From Clavibacter californiensis (lineage in GTDB: Bacteria > Actinomycetota > Actinomycetes > Actinomycetales > Microbacteriaceae), in the NCBI RefSeq assembly GCF_021952865.1, contig NZ_CP040792.1:372001-436000 (forward strand): a stretch of 64,000 nt of DNA. Reading direction: 5' to 3'. Shown here piece by piece: positions 48,209 to 57,339 of this stretch. Position 1 is the first letter of the stretch. The number at the start of each line of letters is the position of its first letter. The position numbers and the translations under genes were made by a program. The notes under the pieces are model-generated. The model saw only the letters and a list, made by a program, of their open reading frames with translations. It did not search any database and had not been told where the DNA came from.

Positions 48209-48600
48209 TCGATCCCGTCGTGCGCGCCGTCCTGGATGGGGCGGCGCGTTCGTCGTTCCCGCCGTCAGCGGATCCTCATGCCCGCGGGCAGCAGCCGGGT
48301 TATCCACAGGCCAGTCCACAGTGGGGATAGTTACACGCGTGTGATTAGCGGCCGAGGGGGGCCGGACTCCGACAATACGGTGCGATGTCGAATCCGAGCG
48401 GATCGCGACGCTCGTGGGCTTCCACGGGTAACCCGTCGTGCTGGCGGGATCCGATTGTGCGCCCGGCGCGGTTCTCCACATGTGTGGACGGTTGTGCACA
48501 GGACCTCTGTGGACAACGTGGGGCCCCGGGGCACCCGGCGCCGGATGCAGAAGAGCCCGTCACCAGCGGATGGTGACGGGCTCTCGTGATCGCGCTGGGG
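48209..48600. promoter_or_regulatory. 392-bp non-coding region with a DnaA-box cluster
   Basis: No gene visible. DnaA boxes: TTATCCACA 48300-48308 (perfect, plus), CAGTCCACA 48312-48320 (two mismatches), TTCTCCACA 48472-48480 (one mismatch), TGTGGACGG 48483-48491 (weak, minus), TTGTGCACA 48492-48500 and TGTGGACAA 48508-48516 (perfect TTGTCCACA on minus). The palindrome ACACGCGTGT lies at 48333-48342. It is 12 kb from oriC, so not the origin itself. Confidence 0.6.
48552..48584 (-). terminator. Terminator after crgA
   Basis: 13-bp perfect stem (48552-48564 with 48572-48584), 7-nt loop, 16 bases past the crgA stop. Confidence 0.7.
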
Positions 48601-48840
48601 TCAGCGCCACCTGGTGGTCATGAGGAAGCCGACCAGGATGAGGCCGAATCCGATGAGGATGTTGCCGACGCCGAGGTCGGGGATGGGGAATGCGTTGAGG
48701 CTGACGTAGTACACGATGAGCCACGCGAGCCCGACGAGCATGAACCCGAACATGATGGGCTTGAACCACACGGGGTTCGGGGCGTCCTCATCGCGCACGC
48801 GTTCCTGGCGGGAGGGTCTCGTCGTCTTGTCGCGGGCCAT
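48601..48840 (-). CDS. crgA: Cell division protein CrgA
   Basis: 79 residues, two membrane helices (PIMFGFMLVGLAWLIVYYV and LIGFGLILVGFLMTTRW) after a charged start, the actinobacterial CrgA pattern. It contacts FtsZ and penicillin-binding proteins at the septum. Start ATG 48840 lies 6 nt after TAGAAT, so leaderless. Its neighbourhood with sortase, trpG and the pkn cluster is conserved. Confidence 0.95.
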   Translation of the reverse strand: MARDKTTRPSRQERVRDEDAPNPVWFKPIMFGFMLVGLAWLIVYYVSLNAFPIPDLGVGNILIGFGLILVGFLMTTRWR

Positions 48841-48846
48841 GCGGTG

Positions 48847-48852
48847 ATTCTA
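48847..48852 (-). promoter_or_regulatory. -10 element, leaderless crgA
   Basis: TAGAAT on the minus strand, 6 nt before ATG 48840. Confidence 0.6.
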
Positions 48853-48933
48853 GCTGTACCCTCCTCCACCGGGCCGGGAGGATGCCCGGCTCCACGGGGC
48901 GCCGGTGGCGGCGTCCCGCACATCCCGGCCACC

Positions 48934-48939
48934 TACAAT
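48934..48939 (+). promoter_or_regulatory. -10 element, leaderless sortase gene
   Basis: TACAAT, then cggcac, then ATG 48946. Confidence 0.6.
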
Positions 48940-48945
48940 CGGCAC

Positions 48946-49746
48946 ATGAGCGCTCAGGAACCCGCCCCCTCTCGCCGCGCGGCGCGGCGACGCGGCCGGC
49001 GGGGCGATGCGCTCCTCGGCACGGTCGGCGTCCTCGGCGAGCTCCTCCTCACGGCCGGCGTCCTCATCATGCTGTTCCTGGGGTGGCAGCTGTGGTTCAA
49101 CGACATCGTCGTCAGCAGCGGCCAGCGCGACCAGGCGCTGGAGAACAGCCGGAGCTGGGCCACGGCCGCGCCGGACGCGGCGGCCTCTCCCGACCCGGCC
49201 GCCACGCCCGCGGCACCGGGGGATCCCGTCATCACCACCGCGCCCACATCGGACGCCACCGACTTCGGCAACATCTACATCCCGCGCTTCGGAGCCGACT
49301 ACGTGGTGCCGGTCGCGACGGGCGTCGGGCTCGGCAACGTGCTGAACCTCGGCAAGATCGGGCACTACCGCGAGACGCAGATGCCCGGCCAGGTGGGCAA
49401 CTTCGCCGTCGCCGCCCACCGCACCACCTACGGCAAGCCCTTCAACCAGATCACGGATCTGCGGGTGGGGGATGCCATCGTCGTGGAGACGCAGGACGGC
49501 TGGTACACCTACCGCTTCCGTACACTCGAGTACGTGAAGCCCACCGGAGTCGACGTGCTCGACGAGGTGCCCCAGGCGCCGGACGCGCAGCCAGGGGACC
49601 GCATCCTCACGATGACGAGCTGCAACCCGCTCTTCTCGGCCGCGGAGCGCGTGGTCGCGTACAGCGTCTTCGAGTCCTGGCAGCCGCGCTCGGATGCGAC
49701 CACGCCCGCGGCGCTGGCCGGCACGTCGTTCGCGAAGGCGGGCTGA
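48946..49746 (+). CDS. Class E sortase
   Basis: Membrane transpeptidase attaching or processing surface proteins; 266 residues. Basic N-terminus, one membrane helix (GELLLTAGVLIMLFLGWQLWF, near 28-48), Ala/Pro linker, then the sortase barrel with catalytic His in AAHRTTYGKPF, Cys in LTMTSCNP and Arg in ERVVAYSVF. Class E is assigned by the TSCNP-type region and actinobacterial context. No substrate with a sorting signal is in the window. Two bases separate it from the next small gene. Confidence 0.92.
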   Translation: MSAQEPAPSRRAARRRGRRGDALLGTVGVLGELLLTAGVLIMLFLGWQLWFNDIVVSSGQRDQALENSRSWATAAPDAAASPDPAATPAAPGDPVITTAPTSDATDFGNIYIPRFGADYVVPVATGVGLGNVLNLGKIGHYRETQMPGQVGNFAVAAHRTTYGKPFNQITDLRVGDAIVVETQDGWYTYRFRTLEYVKPTGVDVLDEVPQAPDAQPGDRILTMTSCNPLFSAAERVVAYSVFESWQPRSDATTPAALAGTSFAKAG

Positions 49747-49748
49747 GC

Positions 49749-49907
49749 GTGTACGCGGCCTTCTGGCGTGTGCTGCCCGGCCCGGTGTGGCTCCGACTGC
49801 TCATCGTCGTCGTGCTGCTCGCGGCCGTCCTCTTCTCCCTCGTCACCTGGGTCTTCCCCTGGGTCGACTCCATCGTCAACACCCAGGAAGTCACGGTGCA
49901 TCAGTGA
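49749..49907 (+). CDS. Mini membrane protein between sortase and trpG (52 aa)
   Basis: 52 residues from GTG 49749: YAAFWRVLPGPVWLRLL, a single strong membrane helix (IVVVLLAAVLFSLVTWVF) and a polar tail ending NTQEVTVHQ. It begins 2 bases after the sortase stop and its stop overlaps the trpG start (GTGA), so it is surely translated as part of this operon. Function unknown. Confidence 0.8.
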   Translation: MYAAFWRVLPGPVWLRLLIVVVLLAAVLFSLVTWVFPWVDSIVNTQEVTVHQ

Positions 49908-50542
49908 CACGCGTCCTCGTCATCGACAACTACGACAGCTTCGTCTACACGCTCAACGGGTACCTGCAGCAGCTGGGTGCCGAGACCGTGGTGATGCGCA
50001 ACGACGACCACGCCGATGCCGACATGGCCGGGGTCATCTCCGAGTACGACGCGGTGCTCGTGTCGCCGGGGCCGGGGAAGCCCTCCGAAGCCGGCGTCTC
50101 CATCCACACGGTGACTGCGGCGCTCGCGTCCGGGACTCCGCTGCTCGGGGTCTGCCTCGGGCACCAGGCGATCGCGGAGGCGTTCGGCGCCACCGTGACC
50201 AACGCTGAGGAGCTCATGCACGGCAAGACCTCGCTCGTGACGCATGACGACGGGGAGTTCTACCTCGGCGTGCCGCAGCCGTTCACGGCCACGCGCTACC
50301 ACTCGCTCGCGGTGGTCGACGGCACGGTCCCGTCCGACCTGGTGGTCACATCGCGGACCGAGGGCGGGGTGATCATGGGCCTGCGTCACGAGGCTGCGCC
50401 CATCGTCGGCGTGCAGTTCCACCCGGAGTCGGTCCTGACCGAGGGCGGCTACCGCATGCTCGGCAACTGGCTGGAGGGCGCCGGGCTCATCGGGGCTCGC
50501 GACACCGCATCGCGGCTGTCGCCGCTTGTCCGCGTGGCCTGA
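49904..50542 (+). CDS. trpG: Glutamine amidotransferase, TrpG/PabA type
   Basis: Class I glutamine amidotransferase, 212 residues. It delivers ammonia to chorismate for anthranilate or 4-amino-4-deoxychorismate. Triad: Cys in LLGVCLGHQAIAEAFG, and His/Glu in GVQFHPESVLTEGG; N-terminus VLVIDNYDSFVYTLNGYL. No trpE or pabB is adjacent, so it may serve both pathways. Same position as trpG near pknB in mycobacteria. Confidence 0.92.
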   Translation: MTRVLVIDNYDSFVYTLNGYLQQLGAETVVMRNDDHADADMAGVISEYDAVLVSPGPGKPSEAGVSIHTVTAALASGTPLLGVCLGHQAIAEAFGATVTNAEELMHGKTSLVTHDDGEFYLGVPQPFTATRYHSLAVVDGTVPSDLVVTSRTEGGVIMGLRHEAAPIVGVQFHPESVLTEGGYRMLGNWLEGAGLIGARDTASRLSPLVRVA

Positions 50543-50652
50543 GCCGTCCGGCGGGTACGCCGCTCAGCCGCTGACGCCGGGTGCCCGCGCTCCTGGCTGG
50601 CGCTCTCGTCGACCGAGCTGGCGAGTGCCGAGCGGTGGGCGACGCCGCGGCG

Positions 50653-50668
50653 CCCGACCGGGGTCGGG
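50653..50668. terminator. Weak hairpin in the trpG-pknB convergent gap
   Basis: cccgac/gtcggg 6-bp stem with loop cggg. Nothing else seen in this 158-bp gap. Confidence 0.3.
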
Positions 50669-50700
50669 CTGCGTGATGCGCGGTGTGTCGGGTGCGCGGG

Positions 50701-52449
50701 TCAGCCGCGCGCGGGATCCGGGCTCGGTGTGCCCGTGGTGGGCGCCGGCGTGCTGCGGACCGCGCCCGTGCAGTACGTGAGGGCCACCGTCGAGCGCTGG
50801 GCGACGTCACCGGGAGCGACCGACTGCTGGCTCACCGGGGATCCGTCTGCTCGGCCGCAGGACGGGTCGCGACGGGTGGTGACGACGAGATCCGACGCCT
50901 CGAGCAGCTTCTGCGCGTCCACGAGCGGCTGGCCGAGCACGTCCGGCAGGGTGACCTTGCCGTTGGACAGGATGAGCTTGACCGCGGAGCCCTGGTCGAC
51001 CTGCTGGGAGGATGCCGGCTCCGTCTGCATGACCACGCCGTCCGGGACCGTCGGCGACGACTGGCGGACCACCTCGCCCACCTTGAGCCCCGCCGCCTCG
51101 AGGGTGGCGGTGGCGGTGCCCTCGTCCATGTTCATGACGTTCGGGACCTGGACCTCCGGCGGGCCGGAGGAGACGAACACGTCGATCTCGGTCTTGGCGG
51201 CGACGTTCTCGCCCGGGTCCGGGTTGGTGCGCAGCACGATGCCCTCCGCCACCGATGTGCTGGCCTCCTCGCGTTCGAGGGGGACGAGGTCGGCCTCCTC
51301 GAGGGCCGCGGCCGCGCTCGCGTAGGTCGAGCCCGTGACGTCGGGGACGGTGGGGCTGATGTCGGGCGGCGCGATGTTGCTGAGGCTGGTGACCCAGATG
51401 ACGACGGCGATGAGGATCACGACGACCACGGTGACGCCCGCCCAGATCCACGGGACCGGCGGGCGGCTCTGGGTTCGGACGGTGCGGTCGTCGTCGACGC
51501 CGAGCTGACGGAGCGCCTGCTGGGAGGAGGAGGGGCCGGCGGGGGCTCCGAAGAGCGTGGCACCCACGTCGTTGGTCGGCGCCTCGCGGGGAGCGAGCGT
51601 GCCCGCCGCGGCGCGATCGAGATCGGTGCGGAAGTCGCCCGCAGTCTGGAACCGCGCGTAGCGGTCCTTCGCCATGGCGTGCAGGACGACCTGGTCGAGC
51701 TGGGGGGAGACGGTGTCCTGCACGGTGCTCGGCGCGACGGGCGTCTCGCTGACGTGCTGGTACGCGACGGCGACAGCCGTGTCGGCGCGGAACGGCGCCT
51801 GGCCGGTGAGCATCTCGAAGAGGACGACGCCGGCGGAGTAGAGGTCGGTGCGCGCATCCACCGACTCGCCCTTGGCCTGCTCGGGGGAGAAGTAGCGGGC
51901 GGTGCCGAGGATGGCGGTGGTCTGCGCGATGGTGGCCGAGGTGTCGGACACCGCTCGCGCGATGCCGAAGTCCATGACCTTCACCTGGCCCGTGGGCGTG
52001 ACCATGATGTTGCCGGGCTTGATGTCGCGGTGGACGACGCCCGCGCGGTGCGAGTACTCGAGGGCGGTGAGCACCTGGCCCATGACGCGGACGGCCTCGT
52101 CCGGGTCGAGCGGGCCGTCGGTGATGACGTCCTTGAGGAGGCGTCCCTCGACCCGCTCCATGACGATGAATGGGACCGTGTGCGACGCGCCGTCCTGGTC
52201 GGTGATGACGTCCTCGCCTGCGTCGAAGACCCGCACGATGGTGGGGTGCGACATGCGCGCGGCCGCCTGGGCCTCTTGGCGGAAGCGGCTGCGGAAGGCG
52301 GGATCCTCGGCGAGGCCGCGGCGGAGCACCTTCACGGCGACCCGGCGACCGAGACGGGAGTCGACGCCCTCGAAGACGTCGGCCATGCCCCCGCGACCCA
52401 GCAGCGCCCCGACCTCGTAGCGGCCGCCCAGCACACGCGTGTCGGTCAC
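50701..52449 (-). CDS. pknB: Ser/Thr protein kinase with PASTA domains (PknB)
   Basis: Membrane kinase sensing peptidoglycan fragments, 582 residues. Kinase domain about 9-270: GRGGMADVFEG, invariant Lys in VAVKVL, HRDIKPGNIMV, DFGIAR. Juxtamembrane linker, one membrane helix near 340-360 (WIWAGVTVVVVILIAVVIWV), then three extracellular PASTA repeats (about 370-570). Controls growth and division through FHA proteins and the MurJ/penicillin-binding machinery. GTG start after gagagg. Last gene of the operon; 134 bp after pknA. Confidence 0.95.
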   Translation of the reverse strand: MTDTRVLGGRYEVGALLGRGGMADVFEGVDSRLGRRVAVKVLRRGLAEDPAFRSRFRQEAQAAARMSHPTIVRVFDAGEDVITDQDGASHTVPFIVMERVEGRLLKDVITDGPLDPDEAVRVMGQVLTALEYSHRAGVVHRDIKPGNIMVTPTGQVKVMDFGIARAVSDTSATIAQTTAILGTARYFSPEQAKGESVDARTDLYSAGVVLFEMLTGQAPFRADTAVAVAYQHVSETPVAPSTVQDTVSPQLDQVVLHAMAKDRYARFQTAGDFRTDLDRAAAGTLAPREAPTNDVGATLFGAPAGPSSSQQALRQLGVDDDRTVRTQSRPPVPWIWAGVTVVVVILIAVVIWVTSLSNIAPPDISPTVPDVTGSTYASAAAALEEADLVPLEREEASTSVAEGIVLRTNPDPGENVAAKTEIDVFVSSGPPEVQVPNVMNMDEGTATATLEAAGLKVGEVVRQSSPTVPDGVVMQTEPASSQQVDQGSAVKLILSNGKVTLPDVLGQPLVDAQKLLEASDLVVTTRRDPSCGRADGSPVSQQSVAPGDVAQRSTVALTYCTGAVRSTPAPTTGTPSPDPARG

Positions 52450-52583
52450 GGACTGCCTCTCGTCGGGATCGGGAATCGAACGGGGATGAGCTTACCGGGG
52501 GTCCGCTGGGGATCCGGGCGGCACCGCGACGCACGGACGGGGGCGGGCGGCGTGCCGCCGCCCGCCCCCTCGGTCGGGCCCGG

Positions 52584-54497
52584 TCAGGGGTTCCTGTGGG
52601 AGCTGGACACGAGCGAGCGCTCGTCCGAGCGACCCGGTGCGGGCGTCGGCGCCATGCCGGTGGTGCCGCCGTTGCCGCCGCCCGTGCCGCCCGTCCCACC
52701 CGTCCCACCGCCTGTGCCGCCGCCGCCCGTGCCGGTGCCGCCGGGGGCGGCCTCGACGGTGACGGTCACGGTGCTGCTGTACGGCGACTCGTTGGTGCCG
52801 CAGATGGCGAGGTACTTGACGGTGAACGTGCCCGGGTTGGTGCCCACCTTGATCTCGCCCGACGTGGTCTGCGCGTTCGTCGGGTTCGTGCTGCCGCCCC
52901 AGGTGCCGGTGGCGCCCTGCGAGACGGAGTCCGCCTGGACCTGGTACCCGTTGAGCGTCTGGCCGGCGGGGCAGGAGTAGGCGGGCCAGGAGATGTCCAC
53001 CGTCTGACCGGCGCGCACGTCCGTCGGGGTGACCGTGGGCGTGCCGGGCGCTGCGGTGGGCAGCGTGGGCGGGCCGTAGGCCGTGATCTGGATCGTGGCG
53101 CCCTTCGCGACGGTGCCGGTGGGGGTGATCGCGGTGACGCGACCCTCCTCCTCGCCGGACGGCGCGGCGCTGCCCGTGACGACGGTGACCTTGAGGCCGA
53201 GGGCGGTGAGCTCCGCCGTGACCGTCTTCTGGTCGCGGCCGACGTAGTCGTCCCGGTTCACATCCACCGTGCTCGCCGTGGGGGACGGCGTGGGCGACGG
53301 CGTGGGCGACGGGCTCGGCGACGGGGATGCGCTCGTCTCGGTGGCCGCCGGGGTCGGAGCGCCGGAGTCCCGGCTGCCGAAGTAGGCGAGGAGGCCGGCG
53401 ATGATGGCGCCGACCACGAGCAGGGCGACGACCACGAAGATCCAGATGGCGCGCTTGCGGGCGCGCGGCTCCTCGGGCTCCTCGTCGTCCGCGTCGTCGA
53501 GGAGGAAGGGGTCGGCTGCGCCGGCGCGCGGCGCGGACGAGGCCAGGACCGTTGTCGCGCCCGTGTCGGCGGCGCGGCGGCCGGACGGCATGAGCTGCGT
53601 GGCCTGCGTGGGCGTGCCCGGATCCGCCAGTGCGGCGGCACCCGCGACGGCCGCGACCGCGATCGTCGCGGTGGCGACGTCGCCCCGGCGGAGCGCCTGC
53701 GCGGCGCGAGCGAGGTGCGCGGCGCTCTGCGGTCGGTCGGCCGGCTTCTTCGCGATGCACGACATCACGAGGTTGCGCACGGGCTCGGCGACGGTGACCG
53801 GCAGCTCGGGCGGCAGCTCGTTGATCTGGGCCATGGCGATGGCGACCTGCGACTCGCCCGTGAAGGGGCGGCGGCCGGCCAGGCACTCGTACGCGACGAT
53901 GCCCATCGAGTAGACGTCGGTCGACGGGGACGCCGGGTGCCCGCTCGCCTGCTCGGGGGAGAGGTACTGGACGGTGCCCATGACCTGGCCCGTGGCGGTG
54001 AGCGGCACCTGGTCGGCGATGCGCGCGATGCCGAAGTCGGTGATCTTCACGCGGCCGTCGGGGGTGATGAGCAGGTTGCCCGGCTTGATGTCGCGGTGGA
54101 CGAGCCCGGCCTGGTGCGCGGCGTGGAGTGCCAGCGCGGTCTGGGCGATGATGTCGAGCACCTTGTCGGTGGACAGCACGCGCTCGCGCTCGAGGATGGT
54201 GGAGAGCGCCTCGCCGGGCACCAGCTCCATCACGAGGAAGGCGCTGCCGTCCTCCTCGCCGTAGTCGAAGACGTTGGCGATGCCCTCGTGGTTGACGAGC
54301 GCGGCGTGGCGCGCCTCGGCGCGGAAGCGCTCGAGGAACCCGGGGTCGCCGAGGTACTCGTCCTTGAGGATCTTGATCGCGACCTTGCGCCCGATGACGA
54401 GGTCGGTGGCCTCCCAGACCTCGCCCATGCCGCCGATGGCGATGCGATCGCCCAGCTGGTAACGCCCTCCGAAGGTCAGTCCGCTCGTGGGTCTCAT
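52584..54497 (-). CDS. pknA: Ser/Thr protein kinase (PknA-like) with an extended extracellular region
   Basis: 637 residues. Kinase domain about 10-265 (GGMGEVWEA, VAIKIL, HRDIKPGNLLI, DFGIAR); Ala-rich linker; membrane helix near 370-390 (AIWIFVVVALLVVGAIIAGLL); a PSPSPTPSPTPS linker; a PASTA-like domain near 425-490 (DYVGRDQKTVTAELTALGLKV); an Ig/FN3-like domain with two cysteines (SCPAGQTLNGYQ, LAICGTNESPYSS) near 500-595; and a Gly-rich tail. Mycobacterial PknA lacks such an ectodomain. ATG overlaps the pbpA stop (ATGA). Confidence 0.92.
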   Translation of the reverse strand: MRPTSGLTFGGRYQLGDRIAIGGMGEVWEATDLVIGRKVAIKILKDEYLGDPGFLERFRAEARHAALVNHEGIANVFDYGEEDGSAFLVMELVPGEALSTILERERVLSTDKVLDIIAQTALALHAAHQAGLVHRDIKPGNLLITPDGRVKITDFGIARIADQVPLTATGQVMGTVQYLSPEQASGHPASPSTDVYSMGIVAYECLAGRRPFTGESQVAIAMAQINELPPELPVTVAEPVRNLVMSCIAKKPADRPQSAAHLARAAQALRRGDVATATIAVAAVAGAAALADPGTPTQATQLMPSGRRAADTGATTVLASSAPRAGAADPFLLDDADDEEPEEPRARKRAIWIFVVVALLVVGAIIAGLLAYFGSRDSGAPTPAATETSASPSPSPSPTPSPTPSPTASTVDVNRDDYVGRDQKTVTAELTALGLKVTVVTGSAAPSGEEEGRVTAITPTGTVAKGATIQITAYGPPTLPTAAPGTPTVTPTDVRAGQTVDISWPAYSCPAGQTLNGYQVQADSVSQGATGTWGGSTNPTNAQTTSGEIKVGTNPGTFTVKYLAICGTNESPYSSTVTVTVEAAPGGTGTGGGGTGGGTGGTGGTGGGNGGTTGMAPTPAPGRSDERSLVSSSHRNP

Positions 54498-55945
54498 CTG
54501 TCCAGCACCGCCTCAATCACTTTCTTCGCCACGGGGGCGGCGAGGGTGTTCCCCGAGCCCGATCGTCCTCGTCCGCCGCCGTCCTCGACCAGGACCGCGA
54601 CCGCCACCTGCGGGTCCGCCGCCGGCGCGAAGCCGGTGAACCACAGCGTGTACGGGTCGTCGCTGCCGTTCTGGGCGGTGCCCGTCTTGCCGGCCACGTC
54701 GACGCCACTGATTCTCGCATTCGACGCGACGCCGCTCTGGACGTCGTCGATCATCATCCGGGTCATGGTGTCGGCGGTCTCCTTCGAGATCGGGTCGGCG
54801 AAGCGGCTGGGGGAGAAGCCGGAGAGCTCGCTCAGGTCGGGGTTGAGGACGCTGTCGACGACGGACGGCTTCATGACCTCGCCGCCGTTCGCGATCCCGG
54901 CGGTGACCATGGCGGTCTGCAGCGGGGTGGCGCGCACGTCGAGCTGCCCGAACGCGGACTGCGCGGTCTGGGCATCGTCGAGGTCGGGGGAGAAGACGCT
55001 CTTCGCGCTCGCCATGGGCACGTCGATCGACTTGCCGTAGCCGAACGCCTCGGCCATCTTCGCGATCCGCTCGGAGCCGAGCGCGATGCCGAGCTGCGCG
55101 AACGGGATGTTGCAGCTGAGGCGCAGCGCGGTCGCGATGCTGACCTCGGCCTCGGGGCCGCACGCGCCCTCGCCGGCGTTGGTGATGACCGTGCCGGTGC
55201 CGGGGAGCGTGAACGTCGGCGGGTTGGGGAGCAGCGAGTCGGGGGTGTACTGGCCGGACTCGATGGCGGCGGCTGCGGTGATGAGCTTGAACGTGGATCC
55301 GGGCGGGTTGAGGCTGTTCACCGCGCGGTTGATGAGCGGGTTGGACTCGTCCGCGAGGAGCGACGAGTAGCTCTGCTGCACGGCCTCGCGATCGTGCGAG
55401 GCCAGGGTGTTCGGGTCGTAGCCGGGCTTCGACACCATCGCGAGGATGCGGCCGGTCTTCGGCTCGATCGCGACCACGGAGCCCTGCAGCGGCCCGAGCG
55501 CGTCGTACGCCGCCTGCTGCACCTTCGGGTCGATGGTGAGCTCGACCGACGCGCCCTTCGGGTCCTGCCCGGTGAAGGTGCGCGTGAGGCTGTCGAAGAA
55601 CTGCGTGCCGCTCGTGCCGCTGAGGACGTCGTTCATGGAGTCCTCCAGGCCGGTGGATCCCTGGCCGAGCGTGTAGTAGCCGGTGACCGCGCTGTAGAGG
55701 TCGGGCTGCGCATAGGTGCGGAGGAACTTGTAGCGGTCGTCGACCGGGACCGAGGAGGCGATGGGGGTGCCGTCGACGAGGATCGAGCCGCGCTCGGCCG
55801 AGTAGCTGGCGATGATGGTGCGGCTGTTGCGCGGATCCGCCTGCAGCGTGGGCGCGGAGATGACCTGGATGACCGACGCCGCGACGAACAGGGCCACGAA
55901 CATGGCCAGGACGAACACGGAGACCCGCTTGAGCTCGCGGTTCAC
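54494..55945 (-). CDS. pbpA: Penicillin-binding protein 2 (PbpA-like transpeptidase)
   Basis: Class B penicillin-binding protein, 483 residues. N-terminal membrane anchor (VSVFVLAMFVALFVAASVIQV), dimerisation region, transpeptidase with STFK (active serine, near 235), SCN near 295 and KTGTAQ near 440. Crosslinks peptidoglycan with its RodA partner. The GTG start overlaps the rodA stop by 4 bases. Confidence 0.95.
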   Translation of the reverse strand: MNRELKRVSVFVLAMFVALFVAASVIQVISAPTLQADPRNSRTIIASYSAERGSILVDGTPIASSVPVDDRYKFLRTYAQPDLYSAVTGYYTLGQGSTGLEDSMNDVLSGTSGTQFFDSLTRTFTGQDPKGASVELTIDPKVQQAAYDALGPLQGSVVAIEPKTGRILAMVSKPGYDPNTLASHDREAVQQSYSSLLADESNPLINRAVNSLNPPGSTFKLITAAAAIESGQYTPDSLLPNPPTFTLPGTGTVITNAGEGACGPEAEVSIATALRLSCNIPFAQLGIALGSERIAKMAEAFGYGKSIDVPMASAKSVFSPDLDDAQTAQSAFGQLDVRATPLQTAMVTAGIANGGEVMKPSVVDSVLNPDLSELSGFSPSRFADPISKETADTMTRMMIDDVQSGVASNARISGVDVAGKTGTAQNGSDDPYTLWFTGFAPAADPQVAVAVLVEDGGGRGRSGSGNTLAAPVAKKVIEAVLDR

Positions 55946-57339
55946 GACTCGACCACCAATCGGGGCTGGTTGCGGACGGTGTCGGAGAGGCGGAGGAGCA
56001 GGGCCGCGATGATCCAGTTGGCCAGCAGCGAGGATCCGCCCGCCGCCATGAACGGCGTCGTCAGGCCCGTGAGCGGGATGACGCGGGTGACGCCGCCGAT
56101 GACGATGAAGACCTGCAGCGCGATGACGAACGACAGGCCGATGCCGAGCAGCTTGCCGAAGTCGTCCTGGCCCGCGAACCCGATGCGGAAGCCCCGGGAG
56201 ACGAGCAGCAGGTAGAGCGCGAGGATCGCGAAGACGCCCGTGAGGCCGAGCTCCTCGCCGAGGCTCGCGAGGATGAAGTCGCTGTTGGCGAGCGGCGTGA
56301 GGTTGGGCATCCCCTCGCCGAGCCCGCGCCCGAACAGGCCCCCGTCCGCCATGCCGAACAGGCCCGTGACCAGCTGGTAGCTGCCGCCGTTCGCGCCGTA
56401 CACCGCGGGGTCGAACGGGTTCAGCCACGCGTCGACGCGGCCGCCGACGTAGCCGAGGGTGCTCGCGCCGTACGCGCCGCCGAGGAACAGGACGAGGCCG
56501 AGCACGACCCAGCCGATGCGGCCGGTGCTCACATAGGTCATGACGATGAAGAGGCCGAAGTAGAGCAGCGACGTGCCGAGGTCGCGCTGGAAGACGAGCA
56601 CGCTCATCGACACGGCCCAGACCAGGAGGATCGGGCCGAGGTCGCGGATGCGCGGGAAGCGCATCCCGAGGACCTTGACGCCCACCATCGACAGGCTGTC
56701 GCGGGCGGTGACGAGGTAGCCGGCGAAGAAGATCGCCAGGCAGATCTTCGCGATCTCGCCGGGCTGGAACGAGAAGCCGCCGATGTGGATCCAGACGCGG
56801 GCGCCGTTGATGTTCTGGCCGAGGACAGGGAGCATCGGCAGGAGCAGCAGGATCAGGCCGACGAACATGGCGATGTAGCGGTAGCGCTGCAGCACGCGGT
56901 GGTTCTTCAGCAGCACGATGACCGCGAGGCCGCAGACGATGGCGAGGCCCGACCAGACGATCTGCCGCACGGCCACGCTGTCCCAGCCGGACAGCCCCGC
57001 GGCGAGGTCGAGCCGGTAGATCGCGGCGATCCCGAGGCCGTTGAGCACGGTCGCGATGGGGAGGATGAACGGATCCGCGTCGGGTGCGAGCCAGCGCAGC
57101 GCCACGTGCATGCCGAGCACGAGGACCGCGAGGCCGGTGGCGGGGATGAAGAAGCTCTGGTCGAACGCGCCGAGCACGCCGAGCTGCACGAGGTACAGGG
57201 CGCCGCCGTTGATGACGGAGGCGAGCACGACCAGCGCGAGCTCGAGGTTCCTGAGGCGTCGGGGCACGTGGAGCCGCGGCACCTTGGGCGCGCGCTCGCG
57301 GGGGCGCGCCGGCGCGTCCGCCACGCCCGCGCTAGCCAC
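55942..57339 (-). CDS. rodA: FtsW/RodA/SpoVE family glycan polymerase (RodA)
   Basis: 465 residues, about 12 membrane helices. Polymerises lipid II into glycan strands (SEDS glycosyltransferase). Family motifs: the catalytic-loop region FQRDLGTSLLYFG (with the conserved Asp), NGGSYQLVTGLFGMADGGLFGRGLG, and NSDFILASLGEELGLTG. Paired with PbpA just downstream; overlaps pstP by 8 bases. Confidence 0.95.
   Translation of the reverse strand: MASAGVADAPARPRERAPKVPRLHVPRRLRNLELALVVLASVINGGALYLVQLGVLGAFDQSFFIPATGLAVLVLGMHVALRWLAPDADPFILPIATVLNGLGIAAIYRLDLAAGLSGWDSVAVRQIVWSGLAIVCGLAVIVLLKNHRVLQRYRYIAMFVGLILLLLPMLPVLGQNINGARVWIHIGGFSFQPGEIAKICLAIFFAGYLVTARDSLSMVGVKVLGMRFPRIRDLGPILLVWAVSMSVLVFQRDLGTSLLYFGLFIVMTYVSTGRIGWVVLGLVLFLGGAYGASTLGYVGGRVDAWLNPFDPAVYGANGGSYQLVTGLFGMADGGLFGRGLGEGMPNLTPLANSDFILASLGEELGLTGVFAILALYLLLVSRGFRIGFAGQDDFGKLLGIGLSFVIALQVFIVIGGVTRVIPLTGLTTPFMAAGGSSLLANWIIAALLLRLSDTVRNQPRLVVES

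Noticed and set aside
53270-53320. Repeated gacggcgtgggc-like units
   Set aside because: They encode the PSPSPTPSP linker of PknA; coding repeat, not a CRISPR or regulatory array.
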